64,000 nt of DNA from NCBI GenBank assembly GCA_973895155.1, contig OZ316897.1, forward strand, positions 4,340,001 through 4,404,000. The letters run 5' to 3'. This document shows positions 1-10,640 of this stretch, one piece after another. Within the stretch, counting starts at the first letter, position 1. Every line of letters starts with the position of its first letter. Source of the DNA: Marsupella aquatica. Its lineage: Eukaryota > Marchantiophyta. The notes below the pieces were generated by a model, which was given only the letters and a program-made list of their open reading frames with translations, was not told where the DNA came from and made no database searches. The translations under genes were made by a program, and so were the position numbers.

Positions 1-2029
1 AGTTCAGGCATGTTTTTTCCTTGATGAGATTAATCTCCACCGTTCATCAACCTATCCAGGCTCCATTCGCTTGAACAGTGTAGTGACAAGTTTTGTTCTT
101 AGGGCAGCCAAACCTACTTGGCACCCTGGTTCAGGCTATTTTTCTGCTGACGCGGCACTCTCAACTGGGCGGAAGACTATCACACCTGTGGACGTGCAAT
201 AATCTTCTGCCTGACTTGTCTTCATGCTTTGTCATAACTAGCTGCTGATTTGACATTTCTTGCAATGTTCTACAAATGCAGGGGCTGGGAGAGCTCCCAC
301 TAGGCTTCAAGTTACAAACTTGAAGTAGCAATGGACTGCCCCATCCATGTCCATCAACATTGTCCGTGATTCTTCTCGCAGGAAGGTTGGTTTCCTTCCC
401 TTAGTGCTTGTCCCTGTGAAGTCAAAAACCCTAGCTCATTATCTGGTCTTGTCACTACATTCAGCTAGCCAGTTTCTAAGTGGTTCTCAGCTTGTTTTTC
501 CCTAGAGGACGAACATTGTTAAAGGGTGCATCTTTACAGAGGAAGTTGTTGTGCTCCCCCCCCCCCCTATATATGCATCCACCGTTAATTAAACTATTGC
601 ACCAAGATTGGAGCAAGCAAGGGCTGAGTTTATATTCAGGGGCTGATAAATTTTCAAATTCAAGACTTAGTTTATACTAGGACAAAAATTCTCTAGCTGA
701 TACACTATAATTGACCAGCAAAGGAATTTACAAGCTATAAACCCTAGCACAACTGGTCAGCCTCAAATCAGTTGGCATTTTTAGAGCCTTGGCATTTGTA
801 GAGCCCCTAATAAAGTAATAAGTGTCGGGAAGAATTATACTAAAGGGAAACCGAAGAGCCAAAAATCCCACAAGGCCCCCACATAGCAAAAGAAAGTAAT
901 GCCCTACTTGGCGAGCTGAAAAGCCTGAGAATCCTAAATTGCAGGAGTAAATTGCACAAGAGGGGCACAAAGAGGAATTTATCTCAAGGCCATAATATCA
1001 GCCTTGCTGCCCTGCAGAGCAGTGAATGCCTGAACCCTCTCTAGTGTAACAAAGTCACATTGACACCTGCTTTGTAAAGGAAACAATGATGACAGAAACT
1101 GAAGGATAAGGCCGATCATGGAGGAGAACTTGCTACTCTGCGCATTTGTTTTACCTGCTTGTTTTGGAGTTCTTGGGATTCTACACACTACCTTTGGCCA
1201 TTTCTTTGTTATGATATGAGTCTTTTGTGTCAAGTGGCGGACAGACATATGGGAACCTTTATGGGTTTATGAGTCCATCATTTATACATACAACAACTGT
1301 GTTTGCTGGGACAAATCCAAATTCAAGCTAAGTCAGGGCTTACCAGAGAGTAGCTCAGTTGTTTTGTCGATCTGTTCAGTGAAACGTTACCAATAGTCAA
1401 GGGCCTTCGTTGACTGTTCTCATGCTCATGAAGTTGTGTGCGTTAATGGTAAAGAAAATGACTCTGCTCCTTCAATTTGTGCTTTTGTGGAAGGGCTTTG
1501 AAGTAACGTTTGGGCAACAGCACTAACGATTGCGAGCATAAGAGCTCAGATTGAGAATTGTTGGTAGCTGGGCGATTTGTCCAACAAGCTCAGATTTCTT
1601 GGTCATGATCTAATTTGCAAAAGCTAAGACTCACCTAAGTCTGTAAGTCTGATAATTGCTGGTGGCAAAGGCTCTGTCCCAATGTTGAAAAGCTTAAAGA
1701 AGCATTCGATACCTGTGTCGGAACCAATTCTCGGCTGATCCTCTCCACGACGAAACCTACAAGGCATGTCGTCTCGTCAAAGCCGAGGCTCGGCAGCAAA
1801 AATAGAGAGAGCATTTCATGGCAGTAAGCACATTTCCTTTCGGGCATTTTTAGTATTAGTTTTCTGAGCATCCAATTTTGAGCAGATGCACATACCGGAT
1901 GTCTACAACTGTTGTATTGGCCCAGGTTTAAGTTAACAAGTCGTCGTAAAATGTTTCACGATATCAATTCCGGTCACAGTTGGTTCATTGAACAGGGAAG
2001 GCCCTGATGGAGTTCGGGATTTTCTTGCC
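1..2029. other. No recognisable gene (left edge)
   Basis: I see no conserved protein or splice-consistent exon series here. Open frames are below 90 codons and lack family features. A run of C begins near 557. The region reads like decayed non-coding DNA. Confidence 0.5.
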
Positions 2030-2147
2030 TATTGAGTAGAAATTCAATAACCTGCCCACTCTGTCGATTCCAATAAATTTCTTTCTTAGAAACAGGGACC
2101 ATTGATCGCAGCTGATTTGATTGCAACTGATATGTCATTATGATGAC
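2030..2147 (-). repeat. Inverted single copy of the 245-bp array unit
   Basis: This stretch is the reverse complement, at roughly 95 percent identity by eye, of part of each unit in the array at 3381-4238 (about 3510-3630 in the first full unit). It sits about 1.3 kb upstream in the opposite orientation, so the two form a long inverted repeat. The match fades on the left into a weaker resemblance from about 2005. Confidence 0.85.
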
Positions 2148-2377
2148 TTTTTTTGGTCATTTGTTGACTTCCTCTCCGTAGTTTTCAGAAGGTCTACTTG
2201 TAGGCAGCAATTGGATGATTGTCCCTGGTCAAGTATCAAAGGTCAGAAAGGATGGCTCGAGTCTATGCCTTGCTATCAGCCATGTGCACTCTGTGTGCCG
2301 GAATTAAGTCCGATAGCCCTTGACTGAATAGAAAATCAGAAGATCCTGGCCTGAAAGATTCTAGACCGGTTACAAGG

Positions 2378-2495
2378 ATATTGTTTCCTTCCAGTCCAGG
2401 ACGTTCTGATTACAGAGAGCATTCCTGGGGTGAAGTCTAAACCAAAACTGGAAGGAAACAATATTCCTGGGGTTTAGGGTTTACGGTTTAGGGTC
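2378..2495. repeat. 18-bp perfect inverted repeat next to telomere-like motif
   Basis: ATATTGTTTCCTTCCAGT at 2378-2395 is exactly reverse-complemented at 2447-2464, leaving a 51-nt loop. Immediately downstream, about 2469-2495 contains two TTTAGGG heptamers and one variant, the plant telomere repeat or telo-box. The phrase ATTCCTGGGGT also recurs around it. Confidence 0.75.
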
Positions 2496-3380
2496 TTTCC
2501 TGGGGTGAAGTCTCTGGTTTCTCATTCTCCTTGCTGCTCTCTCCGTAATTCGTGTTCCCTGAATTTTCTTTCTTGCTTAGGATCGAGGCAAACCTCCCTA
2601 AGACCGCTATGCTGCTCTTAGAAATTCTGTACATTCGGATACCAACGTTGCGAACACCGTCTGGCACTTTCTCCAGAGATCCAGATTCTAGGAACCGCGT
2701 TGACTCCTAAACTTAGAGAAGACCTTCACATAAGTCGTCCATCCCTCCTTTGCTTGCTCAAACCTCAATGTCGTTAAACTAATGGCATAATTGGACCGTC
2801 CTCGTAATTGTATCAAATGCTCATCAGTGGGTTCATTTATAGGCAAAACAATTCTGACAGCAGGGGAGAACTTCCGAATCATTTGCAAATCCAACCCTAT
2901 TTGTGAGAATGTCTAGACTAGATTCTTAAAATATTGAAAGTCTAAGATCGTGACGGCAAAGGCAAGCCTCACATCAGAATTGAAGATGTTCATAGTTGCG
3001 GTGCAAAAGTTTTTTCTAATTTTACTTCAAACCATAACAAGACATACTTAATTTCCAGATGTTCCTCTTCGGAAAGGAGGTTGTGTCCTCCCCGCTACCA
3101 CCTAGGTTTGAACGAAAATCCGTAGTGAGAAAATGCACTCAAGGTCTACCGTTTAGCAGGTCATCTACAGACTGAACGATTACTGCTTTCTGGCATAGAA
3201 TTTTAAATCAACTAAGTCTAAAACCTGGTCTTCGTTATCGAATGCAGTAGCTTAACCTCTGTCAATTGAGATGTTCACATTCAAGGATTTCTTTCCCTTC
3301 GCAGTTGAAACTAACGACCATAAGGTGCTCGACAGCTATCAGTGTGGAAGAAAGGATGGCTGGTCTGACGCACTTTCCAT
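2496..3380. other. No recognisable gene
   Basis: No supported coding or RNA feature was seen. The right part leads into the tandem array and may be remnant of the same mobile sequence. Confidence 0.45.
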
Positions 3381-4238
3381 AGGCAAGAGAACTCCGATGG
3401 GCAACTGAGTGCGTTACTATTCAGGATTGTCTAGGAAAGGAAAATAATATGCTGTGGTCTGGCCTGTGCTACAAAGAGGGGACCATATTGAAGTACTACA
3501 CGAACAAAGCCATCATAATGACATATCAGTTGCAATCAAATCAGCTGCGATCAATCATCCCTGTTTCTAAGAAAGAAACTTACTGGAATCGACAGAGTGG
3601 GCAGGTTATCGAATTTCTACTCAATAGACAAGAGAACTCCGGTGGGCAACTGAGTGCGTTACTATTCAGGATTGTCTAGGAAAGGAAAATAATATGCTGT
3701 GGTCTGGCCTGTGCTACAAAGAGGGGACCATATTGAAGTACTACACGAACAAAGCCATCATAATGACATATCAGTTGCAATCAAATCAGCTGCGATCAAT
3801 CATCCCTGTTTCTAAGAAAGAAACTTACTGGAATCGACAGAGTGGGCAGGTTATCGAATTTCTACTCAATAGACAAGAGAACTCCGGTGGGCAACTGAGT
3901 GCGTTACTATTCAGGATTGTCTAGGAAAGGAAAATAATATGCTGTGGTCTGGTCTGTGCTACAAAGAGGGGACATATTGAAGTACTACACTAACAAAGCC
4001 ATCATAATGACATATCAGTTGCAATCAAATCAGCTGCGACCAATCGTCCCCGTTTCTAAGAAAGAAACTTACTGGAATCGACAGAGTGGGCAGGTTGTCG
4101 AATTTCTACTCAATAGGCACGAGAACTCCGGTGGGCAACTGAGTGCGTTACTATTCAGGATTGTCTAGGAAAGGAAGATAATATGCTGTGGTCTGGCCTG
4201 TGCTACAAAGAGGGGACCATGTTGAAGTACTACACGAA
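3381..4238 (+). repeat. 245-bp tandem array, about 3.5 units
   Basis: The marker ATGCTGTGGTCTGG starts at 3449, 3694, 3939 and 4183, giving periods of 245, 245 and 244 bp. The first two full units appear identical; the third has a handful of substitutions and a 1-nt deletion. A partial unit precedes 3449 and another ends near 4238. Each full unit contains an open frame of about 75 codons, but it has no recognisable domain and the period is not a multiple of three, so I treat it as repeat DNA. The identity of units 1 and 2 suggests a recent duplication. Confidence 0.9.
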
Positions 4239-4720
4239 CCAATCTCGTTCACGAATAGCATCTGTGATAGTTGGTCATCAGTATAGCCAACATCTATATA
4301 GACCACCAGAACGATAAAACCTGCGGACAGTTCTAATTAAGGGCAGTCCTGACGGGAGTATCTCAGTGTCCTAATGATTATCGTAACTGCTGCAACTTGA
4401 CCCAATCATCTTCGTATGAGGCTTTGGCTCCACTTGCACTACACCACACGCACCCATGAAATTCCAAATAGTTTACTGGTGCCCCATGAACTATATTCGA
4501 ATTAGGAATGTCCCCGGCCAGCAGGGAGGCGTTTAGCTGCAAGTGAGAATTGGAAACCTAACGCAGGTCACGTAGTTTCTAAGCTCATCAGTCAATCTGA
4601 CATGGCTCCCTTTTCAAAACATGAGTGAGTACAGAAGCATACCCAGATACTATTAACGCGGATGTCATACCCAGGCACAGGAAACTAAAAGAGTAAATTG
4701 CCATACTTCTGGTTTTCCAA
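4239..4720. other. Intergenic, 3' side of the GTPase gene
   Basis: Nothing recognisable beyond the expected 3' flank of the minus-strand GTPase. Confidence 0.4.
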
Positions 4721-6229
4721 TTATAAGCCAAAGACTCTATCGAGCTTAATGATATCCCTCGACCATACTGTAGTCAAGCGATAAATAGCATCCTCTATAC
4801 TGGTGAAGTCCAAACCGGATCCAGTTAGGGTATCCCGAAAATATTTGGAGGACGATATAGTTTCAGCTACCACTGCATCTAGGTAGGCGCGCTCTCTCTC
4901 GCTCAACCGATGCATCCTTGAATGCTCCCCGAAGTCACAGTGTAAATCGGATCGCTGTAGTCTAGCAAGCTCTTCCTCAAGAGTCTCAAGGGCCCCTGTT
5001 CGCAACTCTTCATATTCTCTCTCAATCTCCTCGTCGTCATCAATCGGAAGAAATTCTGCGGTCAGAAAGCTGCAGCAGCCTTCGAAATTTGTCTGTAGAT
5101 GGGAAAGATTTTCATCAAGCCACCTGCTGTCCGCATTGGAAATTACAATACTGAAATTGTGACCAATTTTCTCTCCGAAAAGTAGCTTGAAAAATCTCCA
5201 TAGGGTGACCTCCAATTCATCTATTCGGTCTTTCCTCAGAACAAAAAGATAGTGGGAGAATGTTCCTTCCTCCCACTTCACAAAGTTTTTCACCTTGTGT
5301 TGCGCCTCATCTGTTGTTACGGTGCTACATTCAGCTTCAGGCTCTCCGAAGCCAGGAGTGTCGACCACATACCATCCTCTCCCTTCCCCATATTCAATTT
5401 GTCTCGTTCCACCCCTGATACTTGAACTGGCCTTGAACTTTTTAGCATTCCGATCAAGCTTTCCAGATGTAAGCATTTGAGCAAGAGTGGACTTTCCACT
5501 CCCTGTCCTCCCAAACAAGAAGACTCGTTCGGGACCCCAGGGCCCAAACCTGAAAGCTGGCGACGCTTCTCCAAAAAAAAAAGGTATGCCGCAAGTAGTT
5601 GGCTTCCTAGTTGAAAGCTCGCTGTTGACGGTGGTAATTTTGTCCCTCAGACAAAAGGTGCTGCACATCTTCCGAATACTGACTTCAACCAGCGTCCTCG
5701 CCTCATCATCCGCGAGACCATCGGTCGCATTGAAGATGAACACATTCTTATACCTGAGCTTATGTCTCCGCACACAATTTTCAACCCGATACTGCAATTT
5801 GGTCTCCGATCCATTGCCCTCCGTAACAGCAAGTATCATTATGTCTCTATCCTTTCCAAAAATCAGGCCGAAGACATCAAACCAACAACTGTAGTTGGTG
5901 AAAAGAACTGTGTTACACGGCTCCTCTACCAAAGCGTACGTGACCACACACACAACAAATACTATCTTCCCGAAAATAATTTTCCTCAGAGAATTTTGCG
6001 ATATCCATCGCCTTGCAATTGCGGTTGCGCTCTTACCCTGGACGTTGCGCAAAGGTGTCGTGTCAACAACTCGAGCTTCCGATTTGTTCGTGAGGATTTG
6101 AACCCCAGCGCCTGTCACGTATCTGCTCCAAGTTCCTGAGTTTGTGAGAGAATCCACGACGCGAGTCTTTTCTTCTTGAACATTCCCCACGACCAAGATG
6201 ACCACGTCTTTCGCATCAGCGTCAGCCAT
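4721..6229 (-). CDS. AIG1/GIMAP-like GTPase with degenerate N-terminal G-domain
   Basis: Intronless 502-aa protein starting at the ATG at 6227-6229. The C-terminal half has a full P-loop GRTGSGKS (residues 240-247), a DTPG G3 motif (290-293), the AIG1-style hydrophobic segment followed by FGEK (about 326-354), and SNAD (364-367) in the G4 position. This order matches AIG1/GIMAP immune-associated GTPases. The N-terminal half repeats the layout in degraded form: GNVQEEKT (15-22, glycine before Lys lost), VVDTTPL (54-60) and FNATD (166-170). It therefore looks like a fused pseudo-GTPase plus active GTPase. Residues 394-424 are acidic and may be helical. Family members bind GTP and oligomerise at membranes in defence; the role here is inferred. 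The upstream region carries many W-box cores. The G4 motif is not canonical, so nucleotide specificity is uncertain. Confidence 0.85.
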   Translation of the reverse strand: MADADAKDVVILVVGNVQEEKTRVVDSLTNSGTWSRYVTGAGVQILTNKSEARVVDTTPLRNVQGKSATAIARRWISQNSLRKIIFGKIVFVVCVVTYALVEEPCNTVLFTNYSCWFDVFGLIFGKDRDIMILAVTEGNGSETKLQYRVENCVRRHKLRYKNVFIFNATDGLADDEARTLVEVSIRKMCSTFCLRDKITTVNSELSTRKPTTCGIPFFFGEASPAFRFGPWGPERVFLFGRTGSGKSTLAQMLTSGKLDRNAKKFKASSSIRGGTRQIEYGEGRGWYVVDTPGFGEPEAECSTVTTDEAQHKVKNFVKWEEGTFSHYLFVLRKDRIDELEVTLWRFFKLLFGEKIGHNFSIVISNADSRWLDENLSHLQTNFEGCCSFLTAEFLPIDDDEEIEREYEELRTGALETLEEELARLQRSDLHCDFGEHSRMHRLSERERAYLDAVVAETISSSKYFRDTLTGSGLDFTSIEDAIYRLTTVWSRDIIKLDRVFGL

Positions 6230-6257
6230 TGCTAATTTTCATTGGTATACAAATTCC

Positions 6258-6359
6258 CCATATATAAAGCGATCGGCACTCGGACCCTTGACTACTGTTG
6301 ACATTCCTTGACTCGGACCCTTGACTACTGTTGACTCGAATTCCTTGACTACTGTTGAC
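6258..6359. promoter_or_regulatory. W-box cluster upstream of the GTPase
   Basis: Seven TTGAC cores occur at 6288, 6298, 6308, 6321, 6331, 6345 and 6355; five are TTGACT, matching the WRKY W-box TTGAC[C/T]. They come from a short tandemly repeated phrase, CCTTGACTACTGTTGAC. A TATA-like stretch lies at about 6258-6267, 30-40 nt from the GTPase start codon. W-boxes work in either orientation. Density in about 70 bp is striking, and pathogen-responsive control is an inference. Confidence 0.6.
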
Positions 6360-6534
6360 ATTGCTGCTCATAACCCTGAACTCGATCCGAATTGCTTTAC
6401 CGGCCTGAAAACGTGTCTATTGACCCTGCTATTGAGGGTCTTCATCTCCTTTTCCCGTCAGTTCATGGCTGGCTGGTCTTGACAAGAGCCTCGACGTCTT
6501 CCAAAGTAGTACCAGCCAGCTGTGAAGCGAAGCA

Positions 6535-6744
6535 TCCCTCGAGCAATCCTTGGTCTTCTTCAACCAGTCACTCCTTTCGGGAACTTCACAACAATGAGAG
6601 GGAAAAACGAGACGCGCTTTTGGCCAAGTCTAGCTTCAATCCCTCGAGCAATCCTCGATCTTCTTCAACCAGTCACTCCTACCGGGAACTTCACAACAAT
6701 GAGAGGGAAAAACGAGACAAACTTTTGGCTAAGTCTAGACCACC
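6535..6744 (+). repeat. 105-bp tandem duplication that keeps a reading frame
   Basis: Two adjacent copies begin at 6535 and 6640. The period is 105 bp, exactly 35 codons, and one plus-strand frame stays open through both (about 6392-6922), reading RELHNNEREKRD in each copy. That frame has no ATG near its beginning, so it would have to be an internal exon or be non-coding. I do not recognise the peptide. Confidence 0.7.
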
Positions 6745-6812
6745 GCTGGAGGCAGTATTCAATGCATTAGCAACCACCCTCTTCGTCGTGAGAAGCTCAA
6801 ATGTACCTGTGC

Positions 6813-6880
6813 ACATAAGCGTGTTGGAATACACTCTAGCTCATGTACATAAGCGTGTTGGAATCCACTCTAGCTCATGT
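6813..6880 (+). repeat. 34-bp tandem duplication
   Basis: Two copies of a 34-bp phrase starting ACATAAGCGTGTTGGAAT begin at 6813 and 6847 with one substitution. Confidence 0.8.
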
Positions 6881-7019
6881 ACAGTCATTCCACTCCAAGA
6901 CAGTATCAAGCAGGTCACTTGATACGAATGGTTGTGATGAAATCTAAAAGGTCTTGGAGGTGGCAGACGCTCACGTGATGGTCTTGTTCTTCCCGTATAG
7001 TTCTGTCATCCAGCGATTC

Positions 7020-7420
7020 TGCCAGCACGAAATCTGCCAGCACGAAAGTCCTGCCCCCGATTGGACTCCCACATTTGGTGTTGAAGTCAAAAGCAGGTCC
7101 ATCCAATAGAGGATGCCTTGAAAGCCAAAAGCAGGTCGATCCAATCGAGGATAGACGTACTCCTCCTGAGCATGCATTTCCAGGGAGGGTAGGCACAAGG
7201 GGCCCTGCTGGTAATCACACATCAAAATGTGGCTGCATTCATTGATTGAAACATTGATTGAAAGGAAAAAAAACTAGGATTATCACGGTATGCAGGGGTT
7301 GTGATACATAGTATATGTCATATTTTGATGTGCAAAAGGATACTACAGGGACCGGACCAGGAAGGAGACATGATTAAACCAAAACCCCAAAGATTAAACC
7401 AAAACCCCAAAGTTGCCAGC
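7020..7420. repeat. Cluster of short tandem duplications
   Basis: TCTGCCAGCACGAAA is doubled near 7018-7048. A phrase containing AAAAGCAGGTC and ATCCAAT(A/C)GAGGAT is doubled at about 7088-7152. ATTAAACCAAAACCCCAAAG is doubled near 7373-7412. No gene is seen. Together with the duplications at 6535 and 6813, the segment is unusually rich in small local duplications. Confidence 0.6.
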
Positions 7421-7575
7421 GAGAGGCGGAGGGGATAATCAATACTCTCATTACTACACCCCGCCCACACACATACATACTCTCCACATCCCTTCTGTGT
7501 GGAGGAAGGATTGAACCTGGGACCTCTCGGTTCTAGTGTCATCCTTTGGCCAATTGACCAAAGCCAGTTTGACCG
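7420..7575 (-). mobile_element. Possible tRNA-derived SINE head
   Basis: On the minus strand an A-box-like TGGTCAATTGGCC (7560-7548) is followed about 30 nt later by a B-box-like GGTTCAATCC (7517-7508). The order and spacing match the internal pol III promoter of tRNA-derived SINEs. It does not fold as a complete tRNA and I could not define a tail or target-site duplication. Confidence 0.3.
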
Positions 7576-9590
7576 TGTCTCTTTATTGGATGGAATATCA
7601 ATGCACTAAAAAATCACAACAAAAGTCTTTACAAGTAGAAAAATGCCCCACCACCACTGGCACCGTGAACATCACGACAGGTCGGTACTTTCGGATCTGT
7701 TGTTATGAGAAAAGTGCAGCCAATTTCTCCGTATCTACTTCAAGATTTGGTGGGAGAAGAACATCAGAATCTAGAAAATCCAATTTGTTTCTATATAATA
7801 TGATTGTGAGCTAAGGAGCGGCTCAGGGGCTTCACCTTAGTATAAATTGTTGTAACCCAGTGCTTATGCCTCTATTAAAACACCCACTTCCTAAGGGACA
7901 CGAACCTCAAAAAATCACCAGTCATTCTTTGGTCCGGCCTGTAAAAGCAAAAATGTTTTCAGAGCCTACCCATAGGCATGGATTGCCCGGGTTTGGCAAA
8001 GGAGCTGCAAAGAAAGGCAGGTTAAAGAGCTGTGTGAGGGGGCGGCCACTGTCCCGTATGGTTTCATGGAGCAGTAGCCCAGCTCATTGGTGTTCAAAGT
8101 ATACTCAAGGCCGGGCTCTCTCTTGGCATGGGTTGTATTGTCACCTGGTTCATGATGAATCATAGGATAATATCAATGTGGCATTTTTTGAATGGTTATC
8201 CCCTTGGTTCCTGGAAACTTCTAAGTACTCCCCTACAATGAGTGAAACTCCCCTTATTTGGTTCTCACATGAAGTCAAAAGTTTTGGAAGTGACCCCTAA
8301 GAAGACAGACAAATTCATTGGCTACTTTGATTGTGAGCTAAAGGAGGACAAATTCAATTGGTTATGGGTGAAAGCATGAAACATAAATTTCTTTTCAAAG
8401 GAGTAAAACTAACTTCTATGGAAAGTGAATGTGAATGAATGAAAGGGATGATGAGTGGGAACCTTAAGAGCCAACTTGCGTGTTAATGACCTCACCCACA
8501 AACTATCAACCCTTTGCACTCCCTAAACTGTCCGATGAAAAACCATCTAGAGTCTCCAACATATCTGTTGCCCTTCTATGTGTGAGTTGCGCAAGCCTTT
8601 TTGGTGTCCCTATTTAGGGACCCCCATGACAAGTCCAGTCCAACACTCTTAGTCCATGGTTGCGCCATTTCAGCAGTTTTCATCACAAGCATGAACTGTG
8701 ATGCCTGCAGCAACAGACAACACATGACTGTTCATGTTTGTTGCAATGTAAGCAAAAATAGTTAAACAATGGCAACCTTAGGGGTCTCACTATATGGAAG
8801 CCCCCCATCACCTGTGACTTTTTGAGGCCTTGGACACCCTAAAATGTAAGAAAAATTATCTGTTTTTTACCCCTATTAAATTGGAATATTCTTGGTATAT
8901 TCCAAAAACTTGCTAAAAAAAACCTCAAACAGTTATTTAAAGGACCCTAAGGATTCTTAAATATTCCCTTAGACACAATCAATGACCATATGCTTTGTCG
9001 CACATGATGTGCTGATATTTGGAAGTGAAACCCCTAGACAAAAACATTAACATAACAAATAGCAAATAATGGGCGTAAAATAGTCAATTGTCCTTGCAGT
9101 GAGAGTGGGCATTCCTTTCCAATAAGTTTAGAAATATACAAAGTGAAATACCATCCGGCCAGGAATTTAAGTATATCGTAATTCCCTGTTAATGCACAGG
9201 TACGAGGGCACTATGGGTCATCTACTGGTAACAGGGCTTCATTGCCCCAGAAAACAAGGGCTTTAGTTCAAGTTCTCCTCATTATTATTTGTTTGTGAAG
9301 CACTAGCCTTAGTTACATGTCCCTTAAAGGGAAAGAGAGTGGTGAGAACCAAAAAGTATCTTGCACAAGAACGATTCCTGGCTATGTGTTTTGTGAGTTA
9401 GAGGAAGAGTCAGGGTCTAGAGGCTTCATTCCAGATAGGAGGCCTTAAAAGTAGCTTCCATTGGCAAGAATTATTAGTAAGACTAGCCTGAATTCCCATT
9501 CTTTGAATGTTAATAGGGAAAAGAATCTATGTTATTTCTTTTCATTTTGCCCCATCCATGTTTTTGGTATTCACTTTCAGTTTTGTCTTT
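7576..9590. other. Repeat-like non-coding DNA
   Basis: No gene recognised. The segment at 8776-8850 is a copy of a dispersed repeat also found near 43790-43885. Short plus-strand frames at 7536-7814 and 7860-8165 have no domain features. Confidence 0.45.
8776..8850 (+). repeat. Dispersed repeat, copy 1
   Basis: Starts with GGGGTCTCACTATATGGAAG and continues with CCCCCATCACCTG; the same succession, diverged, occurs at about 43790-43885, 35 kb away on the same strand. Confidence 0.65.
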
Positions 9591-9599
9591 ATCTAGAGT

Positions 9600-9815
9600 T
9601 ACTCTCAAGAGGGGTCACTCTAGAGCTCGATATCCCAACTCTAGCTTCTCTTGGCCCTTTATAAGTAAGATTATGATATTCAAGAATGATTTGAAGGCTT
9701 CACTCTACAAGTCTAGATTCCAACTCTAGCTTCTCTTGGCCCTTTATAAGTAACATTATGACATTCAAGAATGATTTGTTGGCACATAAGATTATGACAT
9801 TCAAGAATGATTTGA
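9600..9815 (+). repeat. Degenerate tandem duplication
   Basis: The phrase CTCTAGCTTCTCTTGGCCCT occurs near 9640 and 9725. The phrase ATTATGA(T/C)ATTCAAGAATGA occurs three times (near 9670, 9755 and 9790), giving nested duplications. Confidence 0.7.
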
Positions 9816-9824
9816 TGTCCATGT

Positions 9825-10640
9825 TTGGAAAAGTTTAGTATATGCGAGAGAGAACATGCATTGTGGTCTGGGTTCTGTTTTCAGGATCGACGCCCTATGG
9901 ACAATGCAGTTCAAGACGATCATCACACAACGACAGACGAATGGAATGTGATTCAGGAAGAATCACTAGAAAAGCAATTTGCAAAGTGGATACTAGCCCG
10001 CTCCAAATTTCAAACCATCAAAGGATCCTACCAAGGAGATGTACCTTACAGCATTTATGGGGTCGGAAACTGAAGGTAAGCGTGGAGGAGATGCAGGACG
10101 TAAGGGGAACCATTGAAAGGTTCTATTTCTAAAGCTGCGATAATCAATGAGTACAATATAGCACTATGATCCGAAATCTTATTCGGCATATGGTAGTTAT
10201 CCCATCTCCAATCGACCTAGATACGAAGAAGGCGTTGGGTATCAGTTCCCATTTCTAGTTGAGCCGATGTGCCAACCTTTTGTCAGCGCCATTCAGAATG
10301 GCAACCAGCAAGTTTGGTGATTTCTGAAGCTACACAATGGACAGCATGAAGCACAAGTCTCCAATGGAATTTATCCGGTGAGTTGTCCATTCTGTTCGCA
10401 CTCCATGAACATTCTTGGTGGTAGAGGGAAAGTGATAGACGAAGGTCGCTCGGTATATCCATAGGCACGTCAAAAAGCTTACTCACCAACCCACACTCAA
10501 TAGAAAGGGCAACCCGATGGCCACAGATAGTTCTGGCCCAACACAAGGCTGATGAATCGATTGCGAACGTATTAAGAAAATCAGAAGTACGATAAATATT
10601 CCAAGGCAAAGTGACAAAGTAGAGGAACTGCAACATCACA
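9825..10640. pseudogene. Possible coding relic(s), unidentified
   Basis: A plus-strand frame at 9825-10073 and a minus-strand frame whose first ATG is near 10636 (about 117 codons, ending 10283) both have varied, protein-like composition. A further plus-strand open stretch at about 10165-10310 is similar in character. None continues with convincing splice sites and I recognise no family, so a decayed gene or transposon fragment is the best guess. Confidence 0.25.

Noticed and set aside
3449-3924. Two identical 76-codon ORFs
   Set aside because: They are produced by the 245-bp tandem array and have no domain, and the third unit's frame is shifted at its start by a deletion.
5487-6139. Plus-strand frames opposite the GTPase
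   Set aside because: The minus strand carries intact G1 and G3 motifs; the antisense peptides are featureless.
7508-7575. Complete tRNA gene
   Set aside because: Only the A- and B-box-like elements fit; acceptor and anticodon stems do not pair convincingly.
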